From Strigamia acuminata (lineage: Eukaryota > Arthropoda > Chilopoda > Geophilomorpha > Linotaeniidae): 64,000 nucleotides of DNA. The DNA lies in assembly GCA_949358305.1 (NCBI GenBank), contig OX442315.1, positions 28,114,427-28,178,426 on the forward strand, written 5' to 3'. The notes under the pieces are model-generated. The model was given only the letters and a program-made list of their open reading frames with translations, was not told where the DNA came from and made no database searches. Position numbers and translations under genes: made by a program. Shown piece after piece: positions 11,708-26,700 of this stretch. Every line of letters starts with the position of its first letter. Within the stretch, counting starts at the first letter, position 1.

Positions 11708-14700
11708 TTCATTTTACCCACCTTGCTCTTTTATTCGCTCTTAGGTAAACAGATTGGGAGGAAGGTATTGAAAATAAGAACAATATTAAACTTATTAATT
11801 AAAATTTGCTCTCAAGGTTGTAGTAAAGAAAAATAGCCATTAATCACACCAGAATTCGTAATTATGAGTAATCTGAAAAGTACAGAAGTTCAGTTCCGTT
11901 TATTAAAGCTTTTCAGCGAATCGATTTAATTTTAATTTAAAAAAAAAAATTAAATTTTTAAATAATTTTATACTCCCGTAATTTATTTTCTTACAAACAA
12001 ATTCAATTTTCCATTTCACACACAAAAATCGTTTAAAAATCAAAAATTGTAAAGTTGTACTTAAAAGTTTAATCTCATTTTTCTCAGCATTGGTCACATG
12101 AGGGGCAGTGCATAATTGGATAGGCAGAGAAAACCCATTGGCAATTTAAATGGACTCATGAGTGACGGACAAACCTCCAACCTCTTTTGTAGAAAAGAAG
12201 GAACAAGAAGAAAGAATCTAATCAAAATTTAACGCCAAGACCTCCTTTCCCACACGTATATATTTGTGTTGAACCAACTTATTTTCCGATGTTTTCCATT
12301 CGAACACAACAGCTGGACACTTTCCAAAGAGCCGGGCACAGCTGGCGAGCGCGCGCCGAGCACGAGCAGGAGACCGTTTCCGTCATCTCCGCACACGCCT
12401 GCGCATTATAGCACAACACTTTTCAATAATCACAGCACGGCCTGTATATATGGGAAGCTTGATCTGCGCGGGAAACGACACAGCTCTCCATCAAAGAGAT
12501 TGATGCTGCCAGAAGATGCACGAAACAGAGAAAAGGACATTGCTTAATAAATATTTCCTCGAATCAAATAAAACAAAAGCATTCAAAAGTGTATAACCTC
12601 CAACTTAAACAGAAAGTGGGGAAAAACAAAACAACACACAAATCCACTCCAAAAAAAAACCTTTTTATACATACCAACAAGCAAAGTAAAAAGGTTTTAA
12701 GACTTTTCCAGAGCGAAAAAATAAAAAGGAGGAGGAGAGTAAAAAAAAAAATGTGCCCTGCCCTCTCATTCTGCACCCGCTTCCTTAACACTCAAGACAC
12801 CTTCTTCCATTTTCCTGATGGATTTCCTTTAATCTTCCAAATCTCTCAACAAATTAGCCACTGGAGCGAAAGAAGAGAAGCCTCAGGAAAAATTGATTTG
12901 CTTTTTTCTCATATACTTTTTTCTTCTTTTTTTCTTTTTAAAAAACACACATTTTACGCAACCCTTTTTACATCAAATTGCAATGAAAAAAGAACTGTGT
13001 GTACATTCATAGGGGCCGCAGGATTAGCGGTGTCTGTCGAGTATCTGCTCTCATCCATTGAATGAGGGTGCCCACATTGCTAGGAAGTAATCAAGCACCT
13101 GCATTGGTCTCCTCTAGCAGAAAAAGTGTCAAAAAATGGCAAATTCTTTCTCGTTTCATACCAACTTAAATCTTATTCATCTAGAAAAGAAATAACGCTA
13201 AGAGCTACGGGTATATAAATGTCTCGCAAACTTTGTGGATCACAAACTTTTGAAACTAAAGACGAATGCAATAGTAATAATAATAAATAAAAGGAATTTG
13301 TTTTTTGTTTTTTTGTTTTTTTACCTTTTTTTTCATTGTACATTTTTTCTGGCCTCATTAATTGGAAATCGATTGATCAACCAGTCGCGTCTTCAATTAA
13401 CCATTTGAGTTTTGCCAGTCTCAGCAAAGCCACCGGGATCAAGCTCGGAGTTAGGATAAGTGTGTGGGCGCGATCAATTTTTCTCAACTTCTAGTCCAAG
13501 TGAAACAGAGAAATGAAGAGGAAGCGGCTGCAATTGCCTCGGGACAGACAGGTGAGGAGGCACGTGCCAAAATTAAGTGTATGCTTCCCCTTTAACACCT
13601 GGTAGCGTTTAACTTCTTCCATTCATTCACCTAATTATGTCTCGTATGACATCATTAAATGACTCCTAAAGCTTCGTTTATTTTTTTAAATATTGATTTT
13701 TCATTTTTTTTTTTAACAAAAATTTACTTTGACTTTTTTAATATTTTTTTCAAAATGTTTTTATTTTGGAAGCAAGAAAGCAGATTTCCTGAGTAAAATT
13801 AATTCGGCAGATGGTTTATGCTACACTTTACCACCTTTTGCACATGTGTCCGTTCACCTGTCGTGACCAGATGTACCAAATGTCCGTCCTTTCCTTTGGG
13901 GGGAAAAAAGAGCATAAGAAGAGGGGGCGTAGATAGTTCCAATTCAAACCATATGAAAAAACTGCCTGTCTTTTGTCTATAGGAACTAGACGAACTCATA
14001 TGCACATTCGCTTTAAAATATTTAATAAATTCTGTATAACACGCCAATTTGTGGTTTTACACAAATCCAAATCTTACTCTCGACCATAAACGGTAAGAAA
14101 TTAAAAGTTAAAGCAAAAAAAAAACAAAAAACGAATGAATTCCAAAACAGATACAACAAAAGATGTAAAAACTTCGACGGAAACGAAGAAGTTTTATATG
14201 TACACCATCTGTTGAAAGTCCCATTCAATAAATGGTAAATAGCGCCAACAAACCCTTTATATAACCAATTTGTTTCACAAAATTTATAGTTACACCTGAC
14301 TGTTACACCTGCTAGTTACATACATTTTTCAAGCTAATATATACAAAAATGAGAGAAAAAAAAAAGATTGGAGGGAGAAGGGAGTGATTGAAAAATAAAA
14401 AAATAAAAAAGAACGGAAAGAGGAAGTAGTGATGTATATAACAAGCTAAAAATGTACCTATGTAGTCCCAACGCACTTTTCCGGCCTACATCCTTGCAGC
14501 TGCAAGCCAAGTGACTCTGTAATTGTCTCTCGCTCAAGTACCAGATGAAACACATTCCTCTACTGCGAGAAACACATGTTTCAAATAAGTGTATCACGCC
14601 AACACAGGACGCAAAAAGCCTTTACTCCTTTATTTCTAATCTCTCTCAAAACATGCGCACGAAACATGTGCATGACACACGTCAAGTTTGTTTTAGAAAA

Positions 14701-17700
14701 GCATAACGGGAAAAATGGACTATAAATAATATATTTTTAACGCAAATCTTCTACTTACAAGAACGAAATCCCACAGGCATGATTGACAATTGAGAATGGA
14801 ATGTTAATACGTTCTCACCTGTAGAGACAAGTAACGCAGTGTAACAGTAGCTAATACTCAGGCGCGATGCTGCCCGAGTATCCTGGTGTGTTGGCCGCCG
14901 CTGCCGGACAGCGACAGGGCGATTGCTTGCACCTGTCGTCCAACTTTTTATCTGTCTAGCCAGGCGTTTGAATAGTGAGCTGGCCAGATGGGTGGTGCGC
15001 GGCACCTGCCCTCGCTCCTCGAGGTTTCGGTAAAGAAATAAGGAACGGAAAAGGAAAAGTAGATGCTGCTTCCCGCACGTGTCGCTTCGCTCACTGATAC
15101 GACAGCGCGACCGCCCGGCAGGCCCAAGCTCCAACTGAGAACTGCAGCAGCTTGCGCTGGCAGACAATAGATCACTGGCGTGTTGCAAACTGATCAATAA
15201 GGAGCCAGCAATCCCAGGATCCAGTCCACTCGGTTCAAACAGTGGGGTGGGTGGATTGCGCATGGGCAGAAGCAGCAACACGTGCAGATTCTTCATCCAG
15301 CATCACCATCACTCTTCATCCCGGGATAAGCAATTCGTTTTAAACGTTTTTATTCCACAATACTATTTCTTGTACGTAATTTTATGATTGATTTTTTTTA
15401 TTTTAAATTTTATTTTTAATCTAGACTTTTTTTTTTATCCTTTCAATTTCCTACCCCCTTCGCACCTGGTTGTCATGACTATTAAATAAAGGAACCGTTT
15501 TGAGAAAAATGACTGCTCCATTCTAACACGCCCTTTGCCATATGGACTGAGACTCACGGGACTCGCCATCACAATGGAACACTACGGGTCGCCCTTTGTC
15601 CCCAACTCGCCCCAGCTTCAATCTGGACGGTGCACGTGCAAATGCCACGTGCAACTCCATCTGCTCTTTCCGTTTTGCCCGTATGTAGAAGATAAGCTGA
15701 TCACCATCTGATCACTTTGTACGTTATCAAATTCGCAGACTTCACTATTAATAAAGAAGAGAGGGGTGCGAGGAATAGTTAATGAGCGCAACTACACTTG
15801 GCGATAAACTCAAATAAAACAAACATTTTCGTCAAGAGAAGATGGCACAATGCGGGTGTCCACAAGATTGACCCTGTCGGAGTATTTCAAACTTAAGTGG
15901 GCGTAAACTAAGCCCCCGAACCAGACATGTCAGGCCATACTAAATTTCAAAATGCGGTCGCTCGTAATTAAAGTTCAAAGGGTTTGAACTAGTGATTCAT
16001 TTATGTAAAATTCGAGCTAGAAATACATTGTGCCAAATGCAGATTTTTCCAATTTCTTTCATTCGCGTAGAAGAAAATGAAGCGAAATATCCTATTGGGA
16101 AAAAATTAGTTTCTGGACACACACACACACACATCGTACGGTACGCACGAGATTGGGTGCAATTCACCGACCACCTGGTGCCACCTTGTGGTAGTTCTAA
16201 GGTGGACTGAAAGCGTAGCCAAGCTGATGGCCCTCTCCTCAGGGATTGGCGCTGTCACAGAGGGAAACAGCTTGCACCAAAACTCCCCTCCCTGTGCAGA
16301 GTGCAGCAGAGAAACAAATTGCAGGCGAATGCTCCCACTCAGAAATAAGTCACGGCCTCCAATATTAAATCCTGCCGAGGAATCGAGACAGATTTGCTCG
16401 CCCTGCCTTCCCACCTCTTTTTTCTTTCTCTGCATGGATGTTCAACAAACGAGGGAAAAATAGAGATGAAAAAATATTAAGTTTTTCAATAAAATTTAAA
16501 AAATAAAAATAAAAATTGCAATTACAGGTGTGGGAAATAAATTTTTTTTAAAAAAATTAAGTCGTGTCCGCTTTAAAATGTTAATTCGCAGATATAAATC
16601 GTTTGTTCTGTAAGTGCAAAGCAAAAATCACTTTCTCATTCCATCACCCACATCCACATTGGAAATTTTACCATGCCCAGTGCGGCAACAGCCGGTCTTG
16701 AGAAACTTGTCTCAACCTCTCACTCAAAACCCCTTCATCTAAAATTGTTCCTGTCGTAATATAAAAACAAAAAAAATATATATATAAAAATAAAAAATAA
16801 AAAAAAAATGAAAAAAGAAACTTTTTCTAGAACATTTTTATAGACCTTACAACAACTTTTTTTCTCCTCCTTTATATCAACTCTTAAAGATTTTTCTCAT
16901 TTCTTATAAACTGCAAAAGCAAAGTGCATGAAAATTCTCTTGTCTTTTGAAGTGAAAGAAAAAGCTCAGAGAGGCGGACTTAATTTCTCCTCTCCCACTG
17001 CACGTGATGCAAATTAAATGTCATCTCAATTCGAGCCAATTCTCAAATCTGCGGCCTATGCCACATGGTGCCCAAATTTGTGCAGTGAGTCACAAAGTCA
17101 GGGTTAATATTGCTTGTAATTTCACAGATGTGTTGCCTATACACACCATACTTTCACCACCTGCACAGATCGATACATGATAGCAGAAAAGGGGTGGAAA
17201 CATAACTAACCCAATATTAAACCCCTAAACATATACATTTCAATCTTCTTTTTTCTTCCTTTCAACAAACAAATCTCGATCTACCAAAAAAATCTAAAAG
17301 AAAAAAAATATGAGATAGGAAAAATTGCAATCGATATTCTCCAATCTTTGTAACAATTATCCAGTGAAAACATGCATCACGTGAATACTATTTCATTTTT
17401 AAACAGGTGCGTCACAGGTGCGTTCCATCTGCTAAAAGTGAACAACACTAATCTTTTCTTCAATTTTTTAAATTAAAAAAAATCGATTCGAATGCAAATT
17501 ATTAAAGGGGTGAAAAAAAATAAGTGAAATAAAAAAAAAATTTTTTTATTTAAAAAAAAAAAAAAACGAAATAAAATATATGAGCTTCTCTCCCAACAGT
17601 CACGCGTTGATAATGAAGTCAGATCCCTTCACATCATCAAAGAAACAGCGCTACGAGGCAAGGCCGACCGTGAGTGAGGAACGATAAAAGGCAATGTGCC

Positions 17701-20700
17701 CGCATTTAACACTTTCTAACTGATCTCATGTAAGGGTGGGAATAAAAAAAATGAGTGAATATCTCATGAGTGCACCAAGCCCTGTAATAACAAGATGACG
17801 GACTCGGCATCATCATGTGACTCTTTATTTTGATGAACGACACGCGTACAATTTATGACGGCAAGTTACTGCTCGTATCTTATTGCATTTAGGCAATTTT
17901 ACGGCTGCCCGCCACATCTAATCCGCCCCAGCCCAACCCCACCATCACCATACAGCGCTCTACACTTGCAACTAGCCCTACACCTGCTTAGGCATAATAC
18001 TTTGATAAAGCGTTCTTGGGAGGATTTAAAAGGTGGCACAACAAATGGTGTCACTCCCACCAGGTTTTGATGGTGTCGTCATCTATTATTCATTTAATGG
18101 TATAGACGACGTTTGTTATGTCTCTTAAATTTATTTATTTTTTTAAACTTTTTATTTTATTTTTTTTTTTCAAGAGAGACAGAGAGAGAGCGAGGGGAAA
18201 AAAAGAATAAAGCCGTGAACGCTTCTCGTTAATTAAGTAAAATGTCTAATTCACGCAGATTTCTGCGGCACTCCCTCAATTGTTTAATATTCTCTTCATC
18301 TGCTTACGAATTTTCCTCTTTCACCCCTTTGAATTGAGGCAGTGCACTTTTCTATTCTTTCTACCCTTCTTTGTTTCGCCACTCGTGCGATAAAAACCAA
18401 AGAAATAAACTTTCGGTTTAAGTCTATCGTCTCTTTGAACAATTTGCTGCCTCAGTTCAACCTATGACTTAAATTCAAAACTGTGAAAAGACCGCTAAAA
18501 TGAACAAAACCCTCCTCCAAAAGCTCAGCCTCAAAGACAGCTTTTCTCTCACTCCGCAGTGCTCTGCAGAGAAGCGAAAAGAAAGAAATCCCACTTGGAA
18601 AATAAAATCTTTTTGTTTCTAATGAAAAAACGAATTAAATTAAAATAAACAAAACTTGTGGAGGTTTTTTTTCCGACTCGTTTTTACATCATCTTGACCA
18701 TACCGTGCAATGGTATGTTATTGGAAAGAGCACATTGAATTTCAGATGATGCATTCCCCTAGCTCAAGAGTGGCTGACCAGATCACAGCTGTCGATGACG
18801 GCCCCAGACACCAGAAAGCCAGCATCTAATTACAGCTCAAGAACAAATGATAATATTCTTAAGTCCAATTATAAACACACACTGAGCACCAACTAACGGA
18901 AAACTAATTTTTTAATTAACTACACACGTTTTTTTCCCAATGTAGACTGATGGACCGCAAAGGGAATAAAAAGAAGGGCAAAAATTAAATTTCACTCTAC
19001 AAAATGTTGTCTGCTTCTCAAAGTGCACGTGTTTTTGACAGGCTTACCCCCTCCTACAGGCATTCTTCTTCACATAATTTGTGTCAGGCAGTGACCATTT
19101 AAAAAGAACAAGCGAAATGAACACAGGCATTGTGCCAAATGCAGATTTCCTGCATCAATTAAACCAACAGTTACTCTTGACGTATAGAAAATGAAATCTT
19201 TGAAAAACTACTTCAAATTCTCGCCAAACATATCATGCCACTAACATTTCTTCAAAAACCCAAAAAATTTAATTTCCAAAACTAAAATCGATTAACTTTA
19301 AAAAAAAAAAAGAAAAGAATATTTCTAAAGGTTATTTTACATGGCTAATTCGATTTCTTTATACAAAAAAAAAAATGTTGATCGTGGCCAAAGGAGCTTC
19401 CCCTCCTGTACGAACAGGTGTTATCGAGCGGAGCCTCCGCCGATGACACTCGTAGTGAGGCCGGCAGCATTTGGCTCTGACACCAATGGCTACTCATAGC
19501 GAAGACCGTATACCCAAAAAGCAGAGATGAGCACCGCTCAATGCAAATGCAGGCGAGTCCGTTGGCATCTGCTATTGATGGCTGCGCTTGATTTGCAGCC
19601 TCAACCGCAAACTGGCTCAGAGAAAACTACTCCATGTGAGGTTAGGGTGGAGTGAAGAGGACTGGCTACGAAAGTTGGTTATTAATTGCCAACCGGCATT
19701 ACTGCTTTACAATTTAATTAACCACTGCAAGCTGCATTTTGCTTTGCTTTTGCCACCACTACCACACTCGTTCAGTCAGGTCGGGTGGTAAAAGAAAGAG
19801 CGAGAAAAAATCCAATAATATCCGAAACAAAAATAGAGAAATGTGACAGCTGTTATAATCTGTAATAAGGGATGAGAGAAAACTTGCAGAGAGAAAAGTT
19901 TCAAAGCACAAGTAGATCGAGAAAAAAAAAATTGAAAAATAACACAAAAAATTAATATTTATAAATTTATTATTTCAATCTCTGCAAGCAAAAATATGTA
20001 TTTACCGTCCCGCAGATGACTTATGGCATTATTCGTGATACACCTTACAGATGTGTTCATTCAAGGTGTACAATCAAACCCATTTTTCACAAAAAAAAAA
20101 ACACATATCCTGGTATATAATAGATGACATACCGGTAAGTCACAACACATTTTAAACCGCGCCAAAAATATTGAAATTAAAATTTTTCAACTTACAATTT
20201 TTTTGAAATACCTGAACTGCAAAATAACTGTCCGCAGCTATTAATGCAGGTAAAGGTTTCGTCGCCATTCTCATGTCAAGATGCTGGACAGAAATAAAAA
20301 CTGCGTTATACTCTTTTTGTCACTCTTTTCGTCACTCAAACTGTTTGTAGGTAGGGCAAATTTTGTTTCGCCTTCTCTTTTGATTGCAACTTAACCACAC
20401 AAACACTATATCTACAATGCGATTTTATAAAAAAAATCACAAAAAACATGCGATTCTAATTTTTTCGTCAGTCTTTTCCCACCTGTTTAACAGGATTTGC
20501 CAGCATATCGTATCAATAAAAATTCCTCACCCGTCGTTTTATCCTAACAGGTGCAGTTTGCATAGAAGACATCAAAGTCAGCCAATAACATAAAGACAGT
20601 CATGTTTCATTCGCAGTTGGCGGAAATTTTTCTATAACTAAACCGTCTGTACTTACAAAAAGAATGGGAATATCCAGACGCTCTCAAAAAAATAAATAAA

Positions 20701-23700
20701 AAGTAATAACTATTTAAAATATAAATAAAAACATAAAAAAATGTAATAAAAAATATATAAAACTACGTAATTTCTTGAGCGTATATTGTATCCCGTTTTA
20801 GTTTAGCGGGTCTATATCATACGTAGGTTTAAACCAGGCGCAGCTGTTTCCTTCTTCGTGCATTAGTTTTAGCTCAGCTCGAGCCACATGTGTGTGTACA
20901 CTATTGGAACATGGCCAACCACGAAACGCCCCCCTACAGGGCATCGCCACACGTTATATTTCAATGATTTTCTTCAATTATCTAGCTGAACCTCTAGCAA
21001 CCCTTTGAGTGAATTCAATTTGCACTCAACTATACAAAATGGATTCATTTAACCATTTATCCAAATTGTTTGCCCTCATCCTTAACCTTTAGAATCCTAG
21101 TTTAAAATACACAGAATAAACATTATTGATGAGCGGTAAGTGCATTGTTCATATTGCAAACCGTACGTCAAACCCAAGTCCAATTAGTGTCATGTTGAAT
21201 TCACTTTGTTGTCCCGTGTGTCTATTTTATTAATAGGTCAAGCCCACAAACAGCCCGTCTAAAGCAAAAGGTCAATTTAGTCGCTGCCCTCCGAAAAATA
21301 CAAACATTTTCGCAAATTTACAAAACAAAAAATTAAATACAATAAAAACTATAAAAAAAAATTTTTCCTCATCCTCGTCGTCCATAAAGCAGAAACTACT
21401 GTCGGGGTAAAAAGACACTCTTTAGACAAACCAGGTGCCCCTCCAAAAACTTGATATGAACCAATTCCTCAAGCTCAGCACGCTGCTGCACCCAGCTGAT
21501 AACGAGAGATACACTTGTTTATGATGAGCTGTTAGCAGCGCAACTTTTCTATATTCTATATCGTAGCTCAGAAATCAATTCGCAAAATCTCAACCTACAA
21601 AATGTAATATGGCCGAATCTCTGCGTGGACATCAAATAAACTACGCAACATTTAAAAAAAAAAAAAAAAAAAAAAAAAATTAAAATAAACAACGTCAATT
21701 TTTTTTTAAAGGGAAATAAATTCAGCAGCCGGCAGTTCCAATTGTGACGAAAGAATAAAAAGCGAAGCAAAAGCAAAGTGACGAAAACCAGTTGCCCAAA
21801 GCACATGGCTCTCCGTCTTCACACACGGGCAAGCAGAACTCACAAAGGGAGAATCTTAATGGAATTAAGGGCCGATTCCAGACCTCCTTCCCCACCCCCT
21901 TTTTTTCTACTGCACATGACACGAGGCAGAAACCGAAAGCGGAGGTCTGTGCAAGATTGCAGCAGCGGATGGCCAAAAAGACATGACAGAAGAGGTCATT
22001 CTAAGGACTTTGCAGTGGTCAATGTTAAAAATGAAAGGCATGCCTACACAGTACTGTTTATTCTCAAATCACTCGTAGCACTAATCACGTGTCTAAAAGT
22101 TTGGTATAAAAAGACCGCGAGTAGATTAAGTTTTGTGCATCTGACAAGTGCGTCCGGATGCAGGCAGTGAATGACGGAGGTGGCGTCAACACAAAAATGC
22201 AACAAAATAATTAATGGCGCGCTCGAGCAATTTCCTCGCTCTTTGTGTTCGTGGGCGGGCTCCCATCATTACGAAGGGCGCAGTTGGTTTGGACGCCCCA
22301 TCACACCTTACCCCCTCCCAGGTCCCCCAATGCCAATTGGTTGCATGTGAAGAGCGTGCGAAACCCTCCGCCTCCTCCTTCTCTTTTGCGCCGACGAAAC
22401 GCTACATTTCTTGCCACGTGTTGCATTTTCGCAGCCCAGCGGCAGCTAGAGCATTAATATCCACCGAACGTGTGTCTAGGCTAATGGAGAAAGGTGAGGA
22501 AGAAAGTTGTCAAGCTCAGCTGCTGTTGATTTCGAGCAACACATGGCGCCACACAGAGACAATTGCAGCTACGGGTATTAAGAAGTTTTAAAGTATTTTA
22601 AATTACTATTCTCTGTTCCACCGAGTTTCTTTATTTTTTTTTTTACAAGTATCGAACTGATTAATATTCATCATTAAGTTGCATCGTAAGCCGCTAATCA
22701 CCATGACAACAGCATTATCCTTTCCTTCACAATGAATATTTGCATCTATTTTAATTTTTTTTGTTAGAAAACAAATCAAATTTAAAGGAAAGAAATGCAA
22801 TTCACACGATGAAATGATTTGCTTTGTACAAATATGAAAAGATGTACAGATGGTTAGCAAATGCGAAAAATTTAGAATTCTTTCCCCGTAACAAAACTAC
22901 ACAGCGCACGATTGAGCTAAAAAACCCACTCAGCGCGAACCCCTCGACAGAATATAAATATATGAAGAAAAAATAACAATCCACGTCATCATATTCATTA
23001 TCATCGAGGATAGGGCGGAGCTGGACAGGCATTAATTGATTTACAATAATGATAACAATATTATTGATTCTCCGTCAGACTGCTTGGTTCCTGTGAGGAC
23101 AACACCACCTGGCGAGTATCTGTGAAAAAAAGGTAAAGATTTTGCCAGGGAAGAACGGGGCGGAGTGCAAATGAGGTAACTCGAGAATAAAAATAAAAAT
23201 AAAATAAACAAAAACAGAGCACCAAAAATAATCAAAAAAGAAAAAAGAATTCCTCTTTAATTAATTCTTCTTCCTGTGCCTCACTATTTTTTTAAAAAAA
23301 AAATATCTTTTCTCTTTGCTTTTGTTTTTCATTGCAAGAAAGAAAGAAATCAATCAATTTTCTCGTTGAAAAGTGTTTTATCGCCGATCAATACATCTGG
23401 ATTGACTTGACAAGAAAAAATTCGTATATTAACAAGAAAACATTATCAATTCAATTGGATTAAACGAACACCGTCGCGTCTAAATTCAATATTTCCTCAT
23501 GAGCGCCTTTGTATGTTTACTTTCAAATTGCAATTCGGGTCAAAGATGTGCCGCGATGCTCTTAAAGAAATTTGAAAAATATTTTTCTTGTCAGCTTTTC
23601 GCATCTCGCAAATATGCACGACGAAGAAAAAGAAGACATCAAGCACACCTGAAACCCATTTTGAAAACATTGTGCTCAACGGGTTAATGATGCGCACGTC

Positions 23701-26700
23701 TATCACCTCCAATATCCTGGGTGTCTATGTGTGGATACAGTATACGTGTGAGTATAATGCTAGTGATGGTCGCCATGGGGACAAAGCAACAAATGCCCCT
23801 GAGAACCATGGCCGCCAAAACAGGTGAAAAGTATAGTCCTTGTGGCGGGTACACAACCGCCGTGGGCTGCATATTTCATTTGCCATCCTCCCATGCACCT
23901 TTGTTTTGACAATAAAGTGAGCAATTATTCATCTCGAAAAAAAAAATTCCACTTATAAATTGTTCAGCAACTTCGATTACTTGTAGACAACACGTGTTAA
24001 TAAATAACCCAAGCGTGTTTCTTTTTTTCTATTTTCTTTTCGCGTTGAAAAATTAAAAACGATGACGGTTTTTAAGAAATGATCAATGGGGATTAATTTG
24101 TCGAGAAAAATAATAAAGTTCTTAATAGGGCGGGCCATTGGACTCATGTAATTTTCATTCTTCGACTAATGATGCTGGCAAAAGTGATGTAATATTTGGC
24201 ACAAAAGTTTTAAAAGTTTTGCGAGTTTGGAAAGTAAAAAAATCAGAAATTCGACTCGAATTTGTTACAAGGTGAAAAGTTGTACAAATTAATTCGTTTG
24301 GCACGAAATGTCAAGGGAAGTGTAAAGAAAAAGAAAATGTAGGAGAGAAGAAGAAGAAAAAAAAAAGACAATTTTCAATTCCGTATTATCGAAACCAAGA
24401 GTTTCCATTATAGCAGGTGTCAAGCAATACATCTTCATGCATAAACAATGAGTTTCTCCCTTTGCGTCGCTATGAGCTTGAACCAAAAAAAAAATGTTAA
24501 ATGAAAATTTCAAATTAAAAATATCCTTTTGAGCCGCTGCAAAACACAATTTCCCTTCAGATAATTGCTGTTTACTTTGAATCGCTTACGAATTATTGAC
24601 ACAAAATAAAAAAAAAATGGAATATTAAATAAAGTTGACATTAAAAGAGACATTTACAGTCGTCAAACCACTCCCAAGACAAGTTCGATCGACATTTCAC
24701 ATGGAATAATGCATGAAAATAGGCGAGAGCTGGCGACAGGGATGAGTGAAGGCCAAGATGAAAGGTGACCCTTCGGCCAAATGTGTCCAGAGTGTGACCA
24801 CTTGATCCTTGACAGAAGACTAGCCAATCACACGCCTGTCCTTTCTTTTCCCTCGCTAGAAGAGAAGAGAAAAAAGAGAATTTTTTTCTCCCCCTCACAT
24901 TGGCGACCCCCAAACCGGTCGATGGCTGACGCAAATGTGACATGATGGACGAGACAGTATTCAAAGGAGTATAGGTCCAGTTTAAATATTGAAAGAATGA
25001 AGAGGCAAGAGTAAAACCGAGGCCTTATCTGTTCTGGACATTGCACAGAAACAGTCTGGGCACAAAATAAATGGTGTTTGCCCAGGTAAAACCGTGAAAA
25101 CGACCGTTGCCATAGCAACGCGATAATCACAAAGGGTCAGGCCGCTTTTCGGCCACCGCTGGCATGAATGAAGAGCTGGAGATGGACATAGGACGAGTGG
25201 AAAACAGAGATAATGCTCATGGGGATTAGCTATCATCTTGGAGACACACCACATTTTTCCAAACACCAATTTCATCAATTTTTCCCTAGCAATAACACTA
25301 ACTTTCGGAAAACAGTCCAAGATAAACACAACTATTTTGGTTTAGAAATATTTTAAGATAAAATATATGTAGATATAAGAAAGAGAGGAAAATGCTGAGG
25401 ACGTCGCAGTAGGGATTAAGACACTAACATTTTTTTCCTTCTTCCTTTCTTGTGCCGAGGAGGTCTCAGGTTGAGTTTCGGGCGAGGAAATTAAATTTTC
25501 AGTTCGCCGAAGCAGGGCCCCATCTGCACAAACTCCGCATCATCGTTCGAGGTTGAGACGCCGAGCATGCGCAAATCTGCTTCTCATCATACACCCGCAC
25601 CTCCCTCGTCACTACTACCAGATGCCACCTTTCTGTTGTCCTCACCCCTTTTGATACCAAACAATAAAATTATTCCATTTTCTTTCCCCGCTCACCTCAC
25701 CTTTCTCCCGCACCCGACCCCTAACGCCCATCGGCTGACCGAAATAAAATAAACAATACAAAGATAAATACTGTCGCCATAAATAAATCTTAATCCCTCT
25801 TGCGAAAATGACTAATGGGTTGGTAGAGTTGCACGTGTTGTTAGCCCGAGCTAGTGGATCGGCCTCGTTTCCTGGCTTACACCTGTGACTGGTGTTTGGG
25901 ACCCTCCTTGAGTGCCCCGCCTCGAAAAAACACATCCACTTGATTAATTACCAAATTGAAAATAAACTTCTATTTTAAAAATGCATGTGGAGGCATATCT
26001 TAATCGGGTTTCGTGTTTTTATATGTGAAAACGTTGCGCTGTGTCTGTGGAGAACTGGAGATTGAAGATTCTCCTCACAGCAGCCTGAAGACACGTGTTT
26101 CCTGTGCGGAAGAATGCGCAACTGGTTAATGATAATGACTTCCTCCTTTGCTTAAATGTCGTCTGTCGACGCCAACGCCAATGGGTGTCTGACTTTGACC
26201 AATACAACAACAAACTAACACTGCAAATTTAATAACAATAAACACAAATGTTGTATTAATCATACTTAGTGCCCCCACTGACAAAAACGATGCTCGTCTT
26301 TTATCAACGAAATCAATATCGATGAACTGCGAGTGACGTCAAGGCTTCCAAAATACACCGCTCATTAAGCATTAAAATCGCACTTGCATTATGCATGACT
26401 CTGAGAGCACTTATAATATTTTATTTTATAATTTTCTGTCCTTGTGTCTATACCCGAGGCTTGTTTTCCTCTCCGTTTTAATATTAAAATGGGAGACATC
26501 AGGTTGAGTTCACATCAACTCCAATCATGCAACTCCCAACGGGACACGAAGAGCATGTACTTGGGGCACTGCACATCATCAGTACATATAATATTGAAAA
26601 CATTAACTTTTATCGATGCGATTCCGCTTGTGTATATGTCTACAAACGAAAACAACCTCAGGAAAGCGGGAAAAAAATAAGAAATGGGTAAACGTTTAAA

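Noticed and set aside
12589-13065. 158-aa plus-strand open frame in nervy intron 2
   Set aside because: Low-complexity Lys/Phe-rich translation of AT-rich DNA, with no family, splice or promoter support.
14751-15296. 181-aa minus-strand frame in the GC-richer segment
   Set aside because: It does not join nervy exon 3 in frame in a meaningful way and matches no family. The segment is better explained as a promoter/UTR candidate.
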